Shown here one piece after another: positions 8,622 to 17,500 of a stretch of DNA of 64,000 bases (its first letter is position 1; each line of letters begins with the position of its first letter). A model generated the notes under the pieces. The model was not told the origin of the DNA. It was given only the letters and a program-made list of their open reading frames with translations, and did not search any database. This stretch comes from Pseudomonas sp. MTM4 (GTDB lineage: Bacteria; Pseudomonadota; Gammaproteobacteria; Pseudomonadales; Pseudomonadaceae), in the NCBI RefSeq assembly GCF_019355055.1, contig NZ_CP048411.1, forward strand, positions 124,001-188,000, in the 5' to 3' direction. Position numbers and translations under genes: made by a program.

Positions 8622-9497
8622 ATGGTGGTTGTCGAGGCGTTGCGCCTGCCGTTATCCGAAGACTTGAGTGGTTTCGTCGCGCTGTTGCGGCGCCTGCAGG
8701 TGCCTTGTCGCGTCTCCGAAGAGTCGGGTGAGCAGGTACTGCGCGTGCCGGCGGAAACCGCCGAGCAAGTTCGTGAACTCTATCAGCGTTACCCGCAAGG
8801 CGACGGCGCGGTCGTCGCCGAGCAACCGCCACGCCGCGGTGGGGGATTCGTCGCCAGCCTGCGCCGCAGTCCGCTGACCGCCGCGGTGTTGCTGCTGACG
8901 CTGATCGCGGCGGCGATCACCATGCTCGGCGAAAATTTCGAGACCATTCGCTGGTTCAGCTTCAGCGATTTCCGCATCGACGGCGAATACGCCTATTTCG
9001 CGACGCTCGAACAGACCCTCGCAGAAGGGCAGTGGTGGCGGCTGGTGACGCCGATCTTCGTGCACTTCGGCTTCCTGCATCTGGCGATGAATTCCATGTG
9101 GTACTGGGAGCTGGGGCGGCGCATCGAATATCGCCAGGGCGCGCTGATGCTGTTCGGGTTCACGCTGCTGTTCGGCGTCGTGTCCAACCTGGCGCAATAC
9201 CTGTTCGGCGGGCCGAGCATCTTTGGCGGGTTGTCCGGCGTCTTGTACGGGCTGCTCGGCCACTGCTGGCTGTTCCAGAAGCTGTCGCCGGACGAAGCCT
9301 ACCGACTGCCGCCCGGTGTGGTGGTGCTGATGCTGATCTGGCTGGTGGTATGCCTGACCGGGGTGATCGAAGTGGTGAGCTTCGGTGCATTGGCGATCGC
9401 TAACGCGGCCCACGTCGGCGGGCTGGTCGCTGGGTGCCTGACCGGTATCCTTGGTGGGCTGCTGGCGCGCCGCAGGGCCGCGGGCCAAGGCAACTGA
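8622..9497 (+). CDS. Rhomboid family intramembrane serine protease
   Basis: 291 residues starting on the base after the preceding stop. A cytosolic N-terminal domain of about 80 residues comes before the membrane part, as in GlpG. The six-helix core shows WR at 139-140, HLAMN at 153-157, the GxSG serine loop (GGLSGVLYG, serine 205) and the partner histidine in AAHVGG (264). The catalytic Ser-His dyad is therefore intact. It would cleave transmembrane substrates within the inner membrane. It follows nadK and the phosphatase gene in what looks like one transcription unit. Confidence 0.92.
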   Translation: MVVVEALRLPLSEDLSGFVALLRRLQVPCRVSEESGEQVLRVPAETAEQVRELYQRYPQGDGAVVAEQPPRRGGGFVASLRRSPLTAAVLLLTLIAAAITMLGENFETIRWFSFSDFRIDGEYAYFATLEQTLAEGQWWRLVTPIFVHFGFLHLAMNSMWYWELGRRIEYRQGALMLFGFTLLFGVVSNLAQYLFGGPSIFGGLSGVLYGLLGHCWLFQKLSPDEAYRLPPGVVVLMLIWLVVCLTGVIEVVSFGALAIANAAHVGGLVAGCLTGILGGLLARRRAAGQGN

Positions 9498-9534
9498 AAG
9501 GCTGATCGTTTTTCCCTAAAGCAGCGGCGCTCGG

Positions 9535-9540
9535 TAGAAT
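9535..9540 (+). promoter_or_regulatory. Candidate -10 element for the DUF1315/DUF2797 pair
   Basis: TAGAAT lies 27 bases before the ATG of the DUF1315 gene, with no strong -35 match. It is the only promoter-like element in the 70-base gap after the rhomboid gene. Confidence 0.3.
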
Positions 9541-9567
9541 GCGCGCTTGTTTCCCCGGGAGCCGGCC

Positions 9568-9843
9568 ATGTCGTCCTTTATCGAAGCCATCGAAAACATC
9601 ACCCCCGAAATCTACGAAAACCTGAAAACTGCCGTCGAGCTGGGCAAGTGGAGCGACGGTCGCAAGCTGACGCCCGAGCAGAAGGAAACCTGCCTCGGCG
9701 CGATGATCGCCTGGGAAATCCAGAACCTGCCGGAAGAAGAGCGCACCGGTTATATGGGCGGTGATGAATGCGCCTCCAAGAGCAAGAGCAAGGCGCCGAT
9801 CGACACCAGTCTGTTCGCACCTGCTTCCGGGACCCGTCACTGA
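9568..9843 (+). CDS. yeaC: DUF1315 (YeaC-like) protein
   Basis: 91 residues, small and acidic to neutral. The sequence ITPEIYENLKTAVELGKWSD then LTPEQKETCLGAMIAWE is typical of DUF1315, whose E. coli member is YeaC; no activity is established. GGGAG at 9557-9561 supports the ATG at 9568 rather than the upstream ATG at 9547. The stop overlaps the next start (TGATG), so it is coupled to the DUF2797 gene. Confidence 0.85.
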   Translation: MSSFIEAIENITPEIYENLKTAVELGKWSDGRKLTPEQKETCLGAMIAWEIQNLPEEERTGYMGGDECASKSKSKAPIDTSLFAPASGTRH

Positions 9844-10676
9844 TGTTGGAGCTAGGACGCGGCGCCCTGAGCAAGATGTCAATTCAGCTGGGTGCCCAAG
9901 CGCAATATTCCTTCCGTCTGAACGACGAACTGGTGCCCGTCAATCCGCTGATCGGCAAGACCCTGCGGCTGGAGTACCTCGGCGCCATCAATTGCACGCA
10001 TTGCGGACGCAAGACCAACAAGAGTTTCAGCCAGGGCTATTGCTATCCCTGCTTCAAGAAGCTCCCGCAGTGCGACATCTGCATCATGAGTCCGGAAAAA
10101 TGCCACCACGATTTCGGCACTTGCCGCGATCCGCAGTGGGGCATGGACTTCTGCATGACCGACCACGTGGTCTATCTGGCCAACTCGTCAGGTATCAAAG
10201 TGGGCATCACTCGCGCCACGCAGTTGCCGACCCGTTGGCTCGACCAGGGCGCGAGCCAGGCGCTGCCGATCATGCGTGTCGCTACTCGCCAGCAGTCGGG
10301 CATGGTCGAAGACCTGTTGCGCAGCCAGGTGGCTGATCGCACCAATTGGCGCGCGCTGCTCAAGGGGGATGCCGAGCCCATCGACCTGATCGAGATTCGC
10401 GAGCAAATATTCGATGCCTGCGCCGAAGGCCTGCGGGGCCTGCAGCAGCGCTATGGGTTACAGGCAATCCAGCCAGTGGCGGACGCCGAGGTATTGGAGA
10501 TCCGTTACCCGGTCGATGCCTACCCGACCAAGATCGTCAGTCTAGACTTGGAAAAGACGCCCGTTGTTGAAGGCACCCTGCGCGGCATCAAGGGTCAATA
10601 CCTGATCCTGGACACCGGCGTGATCAACATCCGCAAGTTCACCGCTTATCAAATAGCCGCAAGCTGCACGCCGTAA
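9843..10676 (+). CDS. DUF2797 zinc-ribbon-like protein
   Basis: 277 residues starting with the ATG that overlaps the preceding stop. Near residue 50 comes a cysteine-rich block: NCTHCGRKTNKSF, YCYPCFKKLPQCDIC, then PEKCHH and GTCRDPQWG. This contains at least two CxxC pairs and very likely binds zinc. The following part (HVVYLANSSGIKVGITR...PTRWLDQGA) resembles a small nuclease-like GIY-YIG fold (VYLA..GIKVGIT....RW..QGA), which is suggestive only. DUF2797 is conserved in pseudomonads without an assigned function. Confidence 0.8.
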   Translation: MLELGRGALSKMSIQLGAQAQYSFRLNDELVPVNPLIGKTLRLEYLGAINCTHCGRKTNKSFSQGYCYPCFKKLPQCDICIMSPEKCHHDFGTCRDPQWGMDFCMTDHVVYLANSSGIKVGITRATQLPTRWLDQGASQALPIMRVATRQQSGMVEDLLRSQVADRTNWRALLKGDAEPIDLIEIREQIFDACAEGLRGLQQRYGLQAIQPVADAEVLEIRYPVDAYPTKIVSLDLEKTPVVEGTLRGIKGQYLILDTGVINIRKFTAYQIAASCTP

Positions 10677-10740
10677 ACTTCAAGCTTGACCCGCGAAGGC
10701 TTGATTCCGGGCGTCGGAGGCAGTCACGGCACATTTACCT

Positions 10741-10784
10741 GCAGCTTCAAGCTTGCGGCTTGTAGCTGCCTCGAAGAGGCTTTT
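10741..10784. repeat. Imperfect palindrome and hairpin directly before pepN
   Basis: GCAGCTTCAAG at 10741-10751 pairs with CTTGTAGCTGC at 10759-10769 with a single mismatch. Related fragments (GCCGCAAGCTGCA, CTTCAAGCTTG) occur 60-80 bases upstream. It is followed immediately by a GCCTC-GAA-GAGGC hairpin (10768-10780) and TTTT. The second hairpin includes the AGAGG that would serve as ribosome site for the pepN ATG. It looks like a REP-type intergenic repeat. Confidence 0.6.
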
Positions 10785-10788
10785 ATCG

Positions 10789-13446
10789 ATGCGCACCGAA
10801 CAACCGAAAGTCATTCATCTCAAGGATTATCAGGCGCCCGAGTACCTGATCGATGAAACACACCTGACCTTCGAACTGTACGAAGACCGCACCCTGGTGC
10901 ATGCGCAACTGGTAATGCGCCGCAATCCTGAAGCGGGCGCCGGCCTGCCGCCGTTGCAGTTGCACGGCCAGGATCTCGAACTGATGTCCCTGTCGCTGAA
11001 CGACCGCCAGCTCGGCCTCGGTGATTACGAGATCGCCGAGGAAAGCCTGACCCTGCAGCCCGACGCTGCCAGCTTCACGCTCGACAGCACCGTGGTCATC
11101 CATCCGGAGAGCAACACCGCGCTGGAAGGCCTCTACAAATCCGGCAGCATGTTCTGCACCCAATGCGAGGCCGAGGGCTTCCGCAAGATCACCTATTACC
11201 TTGATCGCCCGGATGTGATGAGCAAGTTCACCACCACGGTCAGCGCCGAGAAGCATGCCTATCCAATCCTGCTGTCCAACGGCAACCCGATCGCCAGCGG
11301 CGAAGAGGACGACGGCCGCCACTGGGCGACCTGGGAAGATCCGTTCAAGAAGCCGGCTTATTTGTTCGCACTGGTGGCCGGTGATCTGTGGTGCGTTGAG
11401 GACAGCTTCACCACCATGAGCGGCCGCGAGGTAGCGCTGCGTATTTACGTCGAGCCGGAGAATATCGACAAATGCCAGCACGCCATGGACAGCCTGAAGA
11501 AATCGATGAAGTGGGATGAAGAGGCCTACGGTCGCGAGTACGATCTGGACATCTTCATGATCGTCGCGGTCAACGACTTCAACATGGGTGCGATGGAGAA
11601 CAAGGGCCTAAACATCTTCAACTCCAGCGCCGTGCTGGCTCGAGCGGAAACCGCCACCGACGCCGCACATCAGCGGGTCGAGGCGATCGTTGCCCACGAA
11701 TACTTTCATAATTGGACCGGCAACCGTGTGACCTGCCGCGACTGGTTCCAGCTGTCGCTCAAGGAAGGTTTCACTGTCTTTCGCGATGCGCAGTTCTCCT
11801 CCGACATGAATTCGGAAACAGTCAAGCGCGTCGAGGACGTGTCCTACCTGCGTACCCATCAGTTCGCTGAAGATGCCGGGCCGATGGCCCACTCGGTTCG
11901 CCCCGAGTCATTCATCGAGATCTCCAACTTCTACACCCTGACCGTGTACGAGAAGGGTGCCGAGGTGGTGCGCATGATCCAGACGCTGCTGGGCGAGGAG
12001 GGCTTCCGCAAGGGCAGCGATCTCTACTTCGAGCGCCATGACGGCCAGGCCGTGACCGTCGATGATTTCGTCAAGGCCATGGAAGACGCCAACGGTGCCG
12101 ACCTGACCCAGTTCAAGCGCTGGTACAGCCAGGCCGGCACGCCGCGCCTCGCCGTCAGCGAGCAATACGATGCTGCCGCGAAGACCTATAGCCTGACCTT
12201 CCGCCAAAGCTGCCCGCCGACGCCGGGCCAGAGCGAGAAGCTGGCATTCGTGATCCCTGTTTCGCTGGGCCTGCTGGACGGCCAGGGCAACGAGATTGCG
12301 CTGCGCCTGCAAGGCGAGGATGCCGCCGTCGGGACCACTCGCGTGCTGGCAGTCGATCAGGCCGAACAGACGTTCACCTTCGTCGACGTTCCCGAGCAGC
12401 CGTTGCCCTCGTTGCTGCGCGGTTTCTCCGCGCCGGTGAAGCTTGAATTTCCGTACAGCCGCGATCAGCTGATGTTCCTGATGCAGCACGATTCCGACGG
12501 TTTCAACCGCTGGGAGGCCGGTCAGCAACTGTCGGTTCAGGTGTTGCAGGAGATGATCGGACAGCATCAGCGCGGCGAAGCGCTGCAGCTGGATCAGCGT
12601 CTGGTCGAGGCGTTGCGCAGCCTGCTGGAGGACGAAAGTCTCGATCCAGCGATGGTCGCCGAAATGCTGTCGCTGCCGAGCGAGGCCTACCTCACCGAGA
12701 TCAGCGAGGTGGCGGATGTCGATGCCATTCACGCGGCGCGCGACTTTGCTCGCCAAGGTATCGCTACAGCGTTGTTCGACCTGTTCTGGAAGCGCTACCA
12801 GGCCAACCGCGAGCTGTCCCGGCAGACGCCTTATATTGCCGAAGCCAGCCACTTTGCCCGTCGTGCTCTACAGAACATCGCCTTGTCGTATCTGATGCTC
12901 AGCGGCAAGCCCGAAGTGGTGGCCGCCTGCGTCGAGCAGTTCGAGGAGGTCGACAACATGACCGAGCGCCTGACTGCGCTGGCCGTGCTGGTCAACTCGG
13001 GTTTCGAGTCTGAGCGCGACAAGGCACTTGAAGCCTTTGCCGAAAACTTCAAGGACAACCCGCTGGTGATGGATCAGTGGTTCAGCGTGCAGGCCGGCAA
13101 CACCCAGCCGGGCGGGCTGGAACGTGTTCAGCACTTGATGCAGCATCCGGCGTTCACGCTGAAGAACCCGAACAAGGTCCGCGCCTTGATCGGCGCCTTT
13201 GCCAACCAGAACCTGGTCAACTTCCATCGCGCCGATGGTGCCGGTTATCGGTTCCTGGCCGATCAGATCATCGTATTGAACGGGCTCAATCCGCAGATCG
13301 CCTCGCGTCTGCTGGCGCCGCTGACCCGCTGGCGCAAGTACGACGCCGGTCGGCAGGGCCTGATGAAGGGCGAGCTGGAACGGATTCTGGCCTCGGGCGA
13401 GCTGTCCAGCGATGTCTACGAGGTGGTCAGCAAGAGCCTCGCCTGA
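10789..13446 (+). CDS. pepN: Aminopeptidase N
   Basis: 885 residues, close to the 870 of E. coli PepN, an M1-family zinc aminopeptidase of the cytosol that trims N-terminal residues from peptides. GAMEN at 267-271 is the exopeptidase motif. HEYFH at 303-307 with the downstream LKEGFTVFRD gives the HExxH-x18-E zinc site. The C-terminal half is the helical domain of the PepN subfamily. I start at ATG 10789 (MRTEQPKVIHL); the upstream ATG at 10753 lies inside a repeat. A strong terminator follows. Confidence 0.96.
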   Translation: MRTEQPKVIHLKDYQAPEYLIDETHLTFELYEDRTLVHAQLVMRRNPEAGAGLPPLQLHGQDLELMSLSLNDRQLGLGDYEIAEESLTLQPDAASFTLDSTVVIHPESNTALEGLYKSGSMFCTQCEAEGFRKITYYLDRPDVMSKFTTTVSAEKHAYPILLSNGNPIASGEEDDGRHWATWEDPFKKPAYLFALVAGDLWCVEDSFTTMSGREVALRIYVEPENIDKCQHAMDSLKKSMKWDEEAYGREYDLDIFMIVAVNDFNMGAMENKGLNIFNSSAVLARAETATDAAHQRVEAIVAHEYFHNWTGNRVTCRDWFQLSLKEGFTVFRDAQFSSDMNSETVKRVEDVSYLRTHQFAEDAGPMAHSVRPESFIEISNFYTLTVYEKGAEVVRMIQTLLGEEGFRKGSDLYFERHDGQAVTVDDFVKAMEDANGADLTQFKRWYSQAGTPRLAVSEQYDAAAKTYSLTFRQSCPPTPGQSEKLAFVIPVSLGLLDGQGNEIALRLQGEDAAVGTTRVLAVDQAEQTFTFVDVPEQPLPSLLRGFSAPVKLEFPYSRDQLMFLMQHDSDGFNRWEAGQQLSVQVLQEMIGQHQRGEALQLDQRLVEALRSLLEDESLDPAMVAEMLSLPSEAYLTEISEVADVDAIHAARDFARQGIATALFDLFWKRYQANRELSRQTPYIAEASHFARRALQNIALSYLMLSGKPEVVAACVEQFEEVDNMTERLTALAVLVNSGFESERDKALEAFAENFKDNPLVMDQWFSVQAGNTQPGGLERVQHLMQHPAFTLKNPNKVRALIGAFANQNLVNFHRADGAGYRFLADQIIVLNGLNPQIASRLLAPLTRWRKYDAGRQGLMKGELERILASGELSSDVYEVVSKSLA

Positions 13447-13483
13447 CACGCTGCAGCGCCTGCAAGGTGATATGAACCACCCC

Positions 13484-13516
13484 GAATCCCGTGCGATGTC
13501 ACGGGATTCGTTCTTT
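13484..13516 (+). terminator. pepN terminator
   Basis: A perfect ten base-pair stem (13484-13493 with 13500-13509) encloses a six-base loop and is followed by GTTCTTT. It lies 38 bases after the pepN stop. Confidence 0.8.
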
Positions 13517-13735
13517 GGGGGGTACTCATCGGAGATCGGATCGTTTTCGTGAAACGGAATGTAAAGCGGCGGTGAGATGCCGTGCCATAAAGCCTGCTAA
13601 TCAAGCAACATCAATCAGCCTGGCTTAACAAAACATAACGTCCAGGCAATTGCCGCCGCTTTCGAAAGCCCTATAGCATGGCTCCGCCTGGTACTTAACG
13701 CAGGTCTTACCTTAATAAGAATAAAGGGGGTATGT

Positions 13736-14824
13736 ATGAGTGAGCCCGTCATGTGGCGCACCCGGTTCGGCCGTGCGGAAAAAACATCCCGCAAGTCGAA
13801 TTTCAAGTATTCGCCGCTTGCAAGAACGCTCTCGCTCTGCAGTGTTCTATCCATCCTGTTTCTCGCCACCGCTCCCGCTCATGCGCAAAGCGCTGAGTCA
13901 GCGACCCGCTATGCGATCGAATCGGAGAAGGCCGCATCGGCTCTCCTGCTCGATATTACTTATGCGGGTAAGCGCTTGGTCGCGGCTGGTGATCGCGGGC
14001 ATATCCTCTTTTCCGATGACGCCGGCGCTACGTGGTCTCAGGCCAAGGTTCCGACCCGTCAGATGCTCACGGCTGTTTATTTCGTCGATGACAAACATGG
14101 CTGGGCGGTCGGCCACGACGCGTTGATCCTGGCGACCAGCGATGGCGGTGAAACCTGGACGCAGCAATACGAAAATCGCGAAGGCGAAGTGCCTTTACTT
14201 GACGTCTGGTTCGAAAATTCGGAGCACGGCTTCGCCACGGGTGCTTATGGCGTGCTGCTGGAAACCACTGACGGCGGCCAGAATTGGGAAGATGTTGCTG
14301 ATCGCCTCGACAACGAGGACGGCGCCCACTTGAACGCCATCACCCACATTCAGGACGCGGGTCTGTTCGTCGTTGGCGAAATGGGCGGAATGTTCCGTTC
14401 CAGCGACATGGGTGAGACCTGGGAGCGCGTCGAGTCGCCCTATCAGGGATCCTTGTTCGGCGTCGTGAGCGGCGGCGAACCCGGAGTGGTCGTGGCGTTT
14501 GGTCTGCGCGGTCATCTGTTCCGTTCCGCCGACTTCGGTGATAGCTGGCAAGCGATCGATCTGCTCGACGGAAGCGATGCCCTTGAGTCGGGGCTAGCGG
14601 ACGGCAATCTGCTGCCGGATGGTCGTATCGTCGTGGTCGGCCACGGCGGCACCGTGCTTAGTAGCGAGGATCAAGGACGGAGCTTCAAGCTGTTCAGTCG
14701 CCCGGATCGACGCTCACTGTCAGGCGTCGTCTCCAACCCGGACGGCAATCTGGTCCTCGTCGGGCAGAGCGGCGTCAGGGTCGTTTCGCCGACCGGCGCC
14801 AACTTGCCCGCACAACAACAATAA
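13736..14824 (+). CDS. YCF48-like / BNR-repeat beta-propeller protein, exported
   Basis: 362 residues. After a basic, unusually long N-region, a hydrophobic segment (LSLCSVLSILFLATAPAHA) ends in AHA-QS, a good signal peptidase I site, so the protein should be periplasmic. The mature part repeats the pattern DDGxTW about every 40-45 residues (DDAGATWSQ, SDGGETWTQ, TDGGQNWED, SDMGETWER, ADFGDSWQA). This is typical of the YCF48/photosystem-stability-factor beta-propeller family. The ATG at 13736 follows AAAGGGGG (13723-13730); an ATG at 13732 is in a frame that stops at once. It sits 12 bases before the MMPL exporter gene and is probably its periplasmic partner. Confidence 0.85.
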   Translation: MSEPVMWRTRFGRAEKTSRKSNFKYSPLARTLSLCSVLSILFLATAPAHAQSAESATRYAIESEKAASALLLDITYAGKRLVAAGDRGHILFSDDAGATWSQAKVPTRQMLTAVYFVDDKHGWAVGHDALILATSDGGETWTQQYENREGEVPLLDVWFENSEHGFATGAYGVLLETTDGGQNWEDVADRLDNEDGAHLNAITHIQDAGLFVVGEMGGMFRSSDMGETWERVESPYQGSLFGVVSGGEPGVVVAFGLRGHLFRSADFGDSWQAIDLLDGSDALESGLADGNLLPDGRIVVVGHGGTVLSSEDQGRSFKLFSRPDRRSLSGVVSNPDGNLVLVGQSGVRVVSPTGANLPAQQQ

Positions 14825-14836
14825 GCCGGAGCCAAC

Positions 14837-17191
14837 ATGACCAAGCATCAGCAGAAGCCGGCGTCCTTTCTAGAACGCCTGATTTTCAACAATCGACCGG
14901 CAGTGATCCTTGTCTGCCTGTTGATCAGCGTATTCCTGTTCTACCAGGCTGCTCAGGTCCGTCCTTCGACCAGTTTCGAGAAGATGATTCCGCTGGGGCA
15001 TCCCTACATTCAGAACATGCTCCAGCATCGTGATGATCTGGCCAACCTGGGCAACACGGTGCGTATCTCCGTGGCGGCGAAGGATGGCGACATCTTCTCC
15101 AAGGAGTACATGGAGACGCTGCGTCAGATCCATGACGAAGTCTTCTATATCCAAGGCGTCGACCGCTCGAACATGAAGTCGCTGTGGAGCCCGAGCGTTC
15201 GCTGGACCGAGGTGACGGAGCAGGGCTTCGCCGGCGGTGAAGTCATTCCGCAGACCTATGACGGCTCGCCTGAAAGCCTCGACGATTTGCGCAACAACAT
15301 CCTCAAGTCCGGTCAGATCGGGCGTCTGGTGGCCAACGACTTCAAGTCCAGCATCATCGACGTGCCGCTGATGGAGTTCTACTCGGATCCTGATGACCGT
15401 AGCAAGCAGATCACCCTCGACTACCAGGCGTTTTCCCACGAGCTCGAAGAGAAGATTCGCGACAAGTACGAAGCGCAGAACCCGAATGTGGACATCCACA
15501 TCATCGGTTTCGCCAAGAAGGTGGGCGATCTGATCGATGGGCTGGTCGGTGTCGCGTTGTTCTTCTTCGTTGCTATCGGCATCACGCTAGCGCTGCTGCT
15601 GTGGTTCACCCGCTGCTTCAAGAGCACCATCGCGGTGGTGGTGACTACGCTGATCGCCGTGGCCTGGCAGCTCGGCTTGCTGCACACGCTGGGCTTCGGG
15701 CTCGATCCCTATTCGATGCTGGTGCCGTTCCTGGTGTTCGCCATCGGTATTTCCCACGGTGTTCAGAAGATCAACGGCATCGCCATGGCTTCGGGCGAAA
15801 CCGATGATCCGCTGGCGGCTGCACGCATGGCGTTCCGTCAGTTGTTCATCCCCGGCATGGTGGCACTGGCGTCTGATGCCGTTGGTTTCGTGACGCTGCT
15901 GCTGATCGATATCGGTGTGATTCGCGAGTTGGCGATTGGCGCTTCGCTGGGCGTGGCGGTGATCATCCTGACCAACTTGATCCTGCTGCCGGTTGCGATT
16001 TCCTACATGGGTATCAGCCAGCGCTCAGTTAAACAGGCGCGTGAGGAAGCGGCGCGCAACCACCCGTTCTGGCGGTTGCTGTCGAATTTCGCCAACCCGG
16101 TGGTCGCGCCGATTTCCATCGTCATTGCTTTGCTCGCCGTGGGCGGGGGGCTCTGGTACGGCCAGAACCTGAAGATCGGCGATCTCGACCAGGGCGCACC
16201 GGAACTGCACCCGGATTCGCGCTACAACCTGGACAATGACTTCGTCATCCGCAACTACTCGACCAGCTCCGACGTGCTGGTGGTAATGGTCAAGACGGCG
16301 CCTGAAGGCTGTGCCCATTACGACACGCTCGCCGCCATGGACGAGCTGATGTGGAAGATGGAGAACACCGAGGGCGTGCAGTCGGCGGTGTCGATGGTCA
16401 CGGTCGCGCGGCAGAGCATCAAGGGCATGAACGAGGGCAGCCTGAAATGGGAAACCCTGTCGCGTAACCAGTTCGTCCTGAACAGCTCCATCGCTCGTGC
16501 CGAGGGCATGTATAACGGTGATTGCTCGTTGGCGCCGGTACTGGTGTTCCTCAACGACCACAAGGCTGAAACGCTGGAGCACGTCGTAGCCGCGGCGCGT
16601 GAGTTCGCCGAGGAGAACAACCGTGAAGGGTTGGAGTTTGTCCTCGCTGCCGGTAACGCCGGTATCGAAGCGGCTACCAACGAAGTCATCGCAGCCTCCG
16701 AAACCACTATGTTGATCGCGGTTTACGCGGCGGTGAGCTTCATGTGCCTGCTGACGTTCCGCTCCGTTGCCGCGACGCTCTGCGTGATTCTGCCGCTGGT
16801 GCTGACCTCGATCCTCGGCAATGCGCTGATGGCTTTCATGGGCATTGGCGTAAAGGTAGCAACACTGCCAGTGATCGCCTTGGGCGTGGGTATCGGTGTG
16901 GATTACGGCATCTACATCTATAGCCGGCTGGAGACGTATTTGCGTCAAGGCATGACGTTGCAGGAAGCCTACTATCAGACCTTGAAATCCACTGGCAAGG
17001 CGGTGATCTTCACCGGCGTCTGCCTGGCGATCGGCGTGTTCACCTGGGTGTTCTCAGCGATCAAGTTCCAGGCGGACATGGGCCTGATGCTCACCTTCAT
17101 GTTCCTCTGGAACATGGTCGGCGCGATTTGGCTGCTGCCAGCCCTGGCGCGCTTCCTGATCAAACCGGAAAAGCTGCAGCAGAAGGTGTGA
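14837..17191 (+). CDS. RND/MMPL family membrane exporter
   Basis: 784 residues. One transmembrane helix near residue 20 is followed by a large periplasmic loop. Then come six clustered helices (LIDGLVGVALFFFVAIGITL to LGVAVIILTNLILLPVAISY), and the pattern repeats: a helix near 430, a second periplasmic loop, and five helices ending FLWNMVGAIWLLPALARFLI. The two-fold 1+5 topology and the GVGVGVDYGIYIYSR-type segment (ALGVGIGVDYGIYIY) mark the MMPL/patched-like branch of the RND superfamily. Members of this branch move lipids or hydrophobic compounds by proton antiport. Coupling to the YCF48-like gene recurs in pseudomonads; the cargo is unknown. Confidence 0.88.
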   Translation: MTKHQQKPASFLERLIFNNRPAVILVCLLISVFLFYQAAQVRPSTSFEKMIPLGHPYIQNMLQHRDDLANLGNTVRISVAAKDGDIFSKEYMETLRQIHDEVFYIQGVDRSNMKSLWSPSVRWTEVTEQGFAGGEVIPQTYDGSPESLDDLRNNILKSGQIGRLVANDFKSSIIDVPLMEFYSDPDDRSKQITLDYQAFSHELEEKIRDKYEAQNPNVDIHIIGFAKKVGDLIDGLVGVALFFFVAIGITLALLLWFTRCFKSTIAVVVTTLIAVAWQLGLLHTLGFGLDPYSMLVPFLVFAIGISHGVQKINGIAMASGETDDPLAAARMAFRQLFIPGMVALASDAVGFVTLLLIDIGVIRELAIGASLGVAVIILTNLILLPVAISYMGISQRSVKQAREEAARNHPFWRLLSNFANPVVAPISIVIALLAVGGGLWYGQNLKIGDLDQGAPELHPDSRYNLDNDFVIRNYSTSSDVLVVMVKTAPEGCAHYDTLAAMDELMWKMENTEGVQSAVSMVTVARQSIKGMNEGSLKWETLSRNQFVLNSSIARAEGMYNGDCSLAPVLVFLNDHKAETLEHVVAAAREFAEENNREGLEFVLAAGNAGIEAATNEVIAASETTMLIAVYAAVSFMCLLTFRSVAATLCVILPLVLTSILGNALMAFMGIGVKVATLPVIALGVGIGVDYGIYIYSRLETYLRQGMTLQEAYYQTLKSTGKAVIFTGVCLAIGVFTWVFSAIKFQADMGLMLTFMFLWNMVGAIWLLPALARFLIKPEKLQQKV

Positions 17192-17210
17192 TGCTTCGGC
17201 AGTAAGCAAA

Positions 17211-17240
17211 ACCGCGGCCCTTGGGTCGCGGTTTTTTTTT
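17211..17240 (+). terminator. Terminator of the MMPL exporter unit
   Basis: ACCGCGGCCC (17211-17220) pairs with GGGTCGCGGT (17223-17232) with one mismatch and is followed by eight more T residues. It is a textbook rho-independent terminator, 19 bases after the stop codon. Confidence 0.9.
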
Positions 17241-17455
17241 GCGGAAGTGCTCGGTTCCGTGATGCGAAGCGTCTGGGTGCGCCCCACTAGAAGCGTAGAA
17301 ACGGTTACGAAAAACCAGCGCTGTATGCAACATGAAAACCACATCGCTAGATGCGGTCTGCTTGGCAGCTAGCAGATGCATGAGTTGCGCGAGCGTCTGT
17401 CGGACTGATCGACATCACAAAGGAGTTGAGAGAGAGAGCTTACGATCCGCAGAAA
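17241..17455. other. Non-coding gap between convergent units
   Basis: This is the middle of the 309-base space between the MMPL gene and nuoN. I see no open frame with a ribosome site, no promoter and no repeat, other than the two flanking terminators. Confidence 0.6.
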
Positions 17456-17487
17456 GCAGAACGCCCCGAGCTGGGGCGTTCTGCTTC
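17456..17487 (-). terminator. nuo operon terminator
   Basis: GCAGAACGCCCC (17456-17467) and its perfect complement (17473-17484) form a 12 base-pair stem with a five-base loop. On the minus strand it is followed by TTTCT. It lies just past the nuoN stop. Confidence 0.85.
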
Positions 17488-17500
17488 TAGATCGAGCGTG

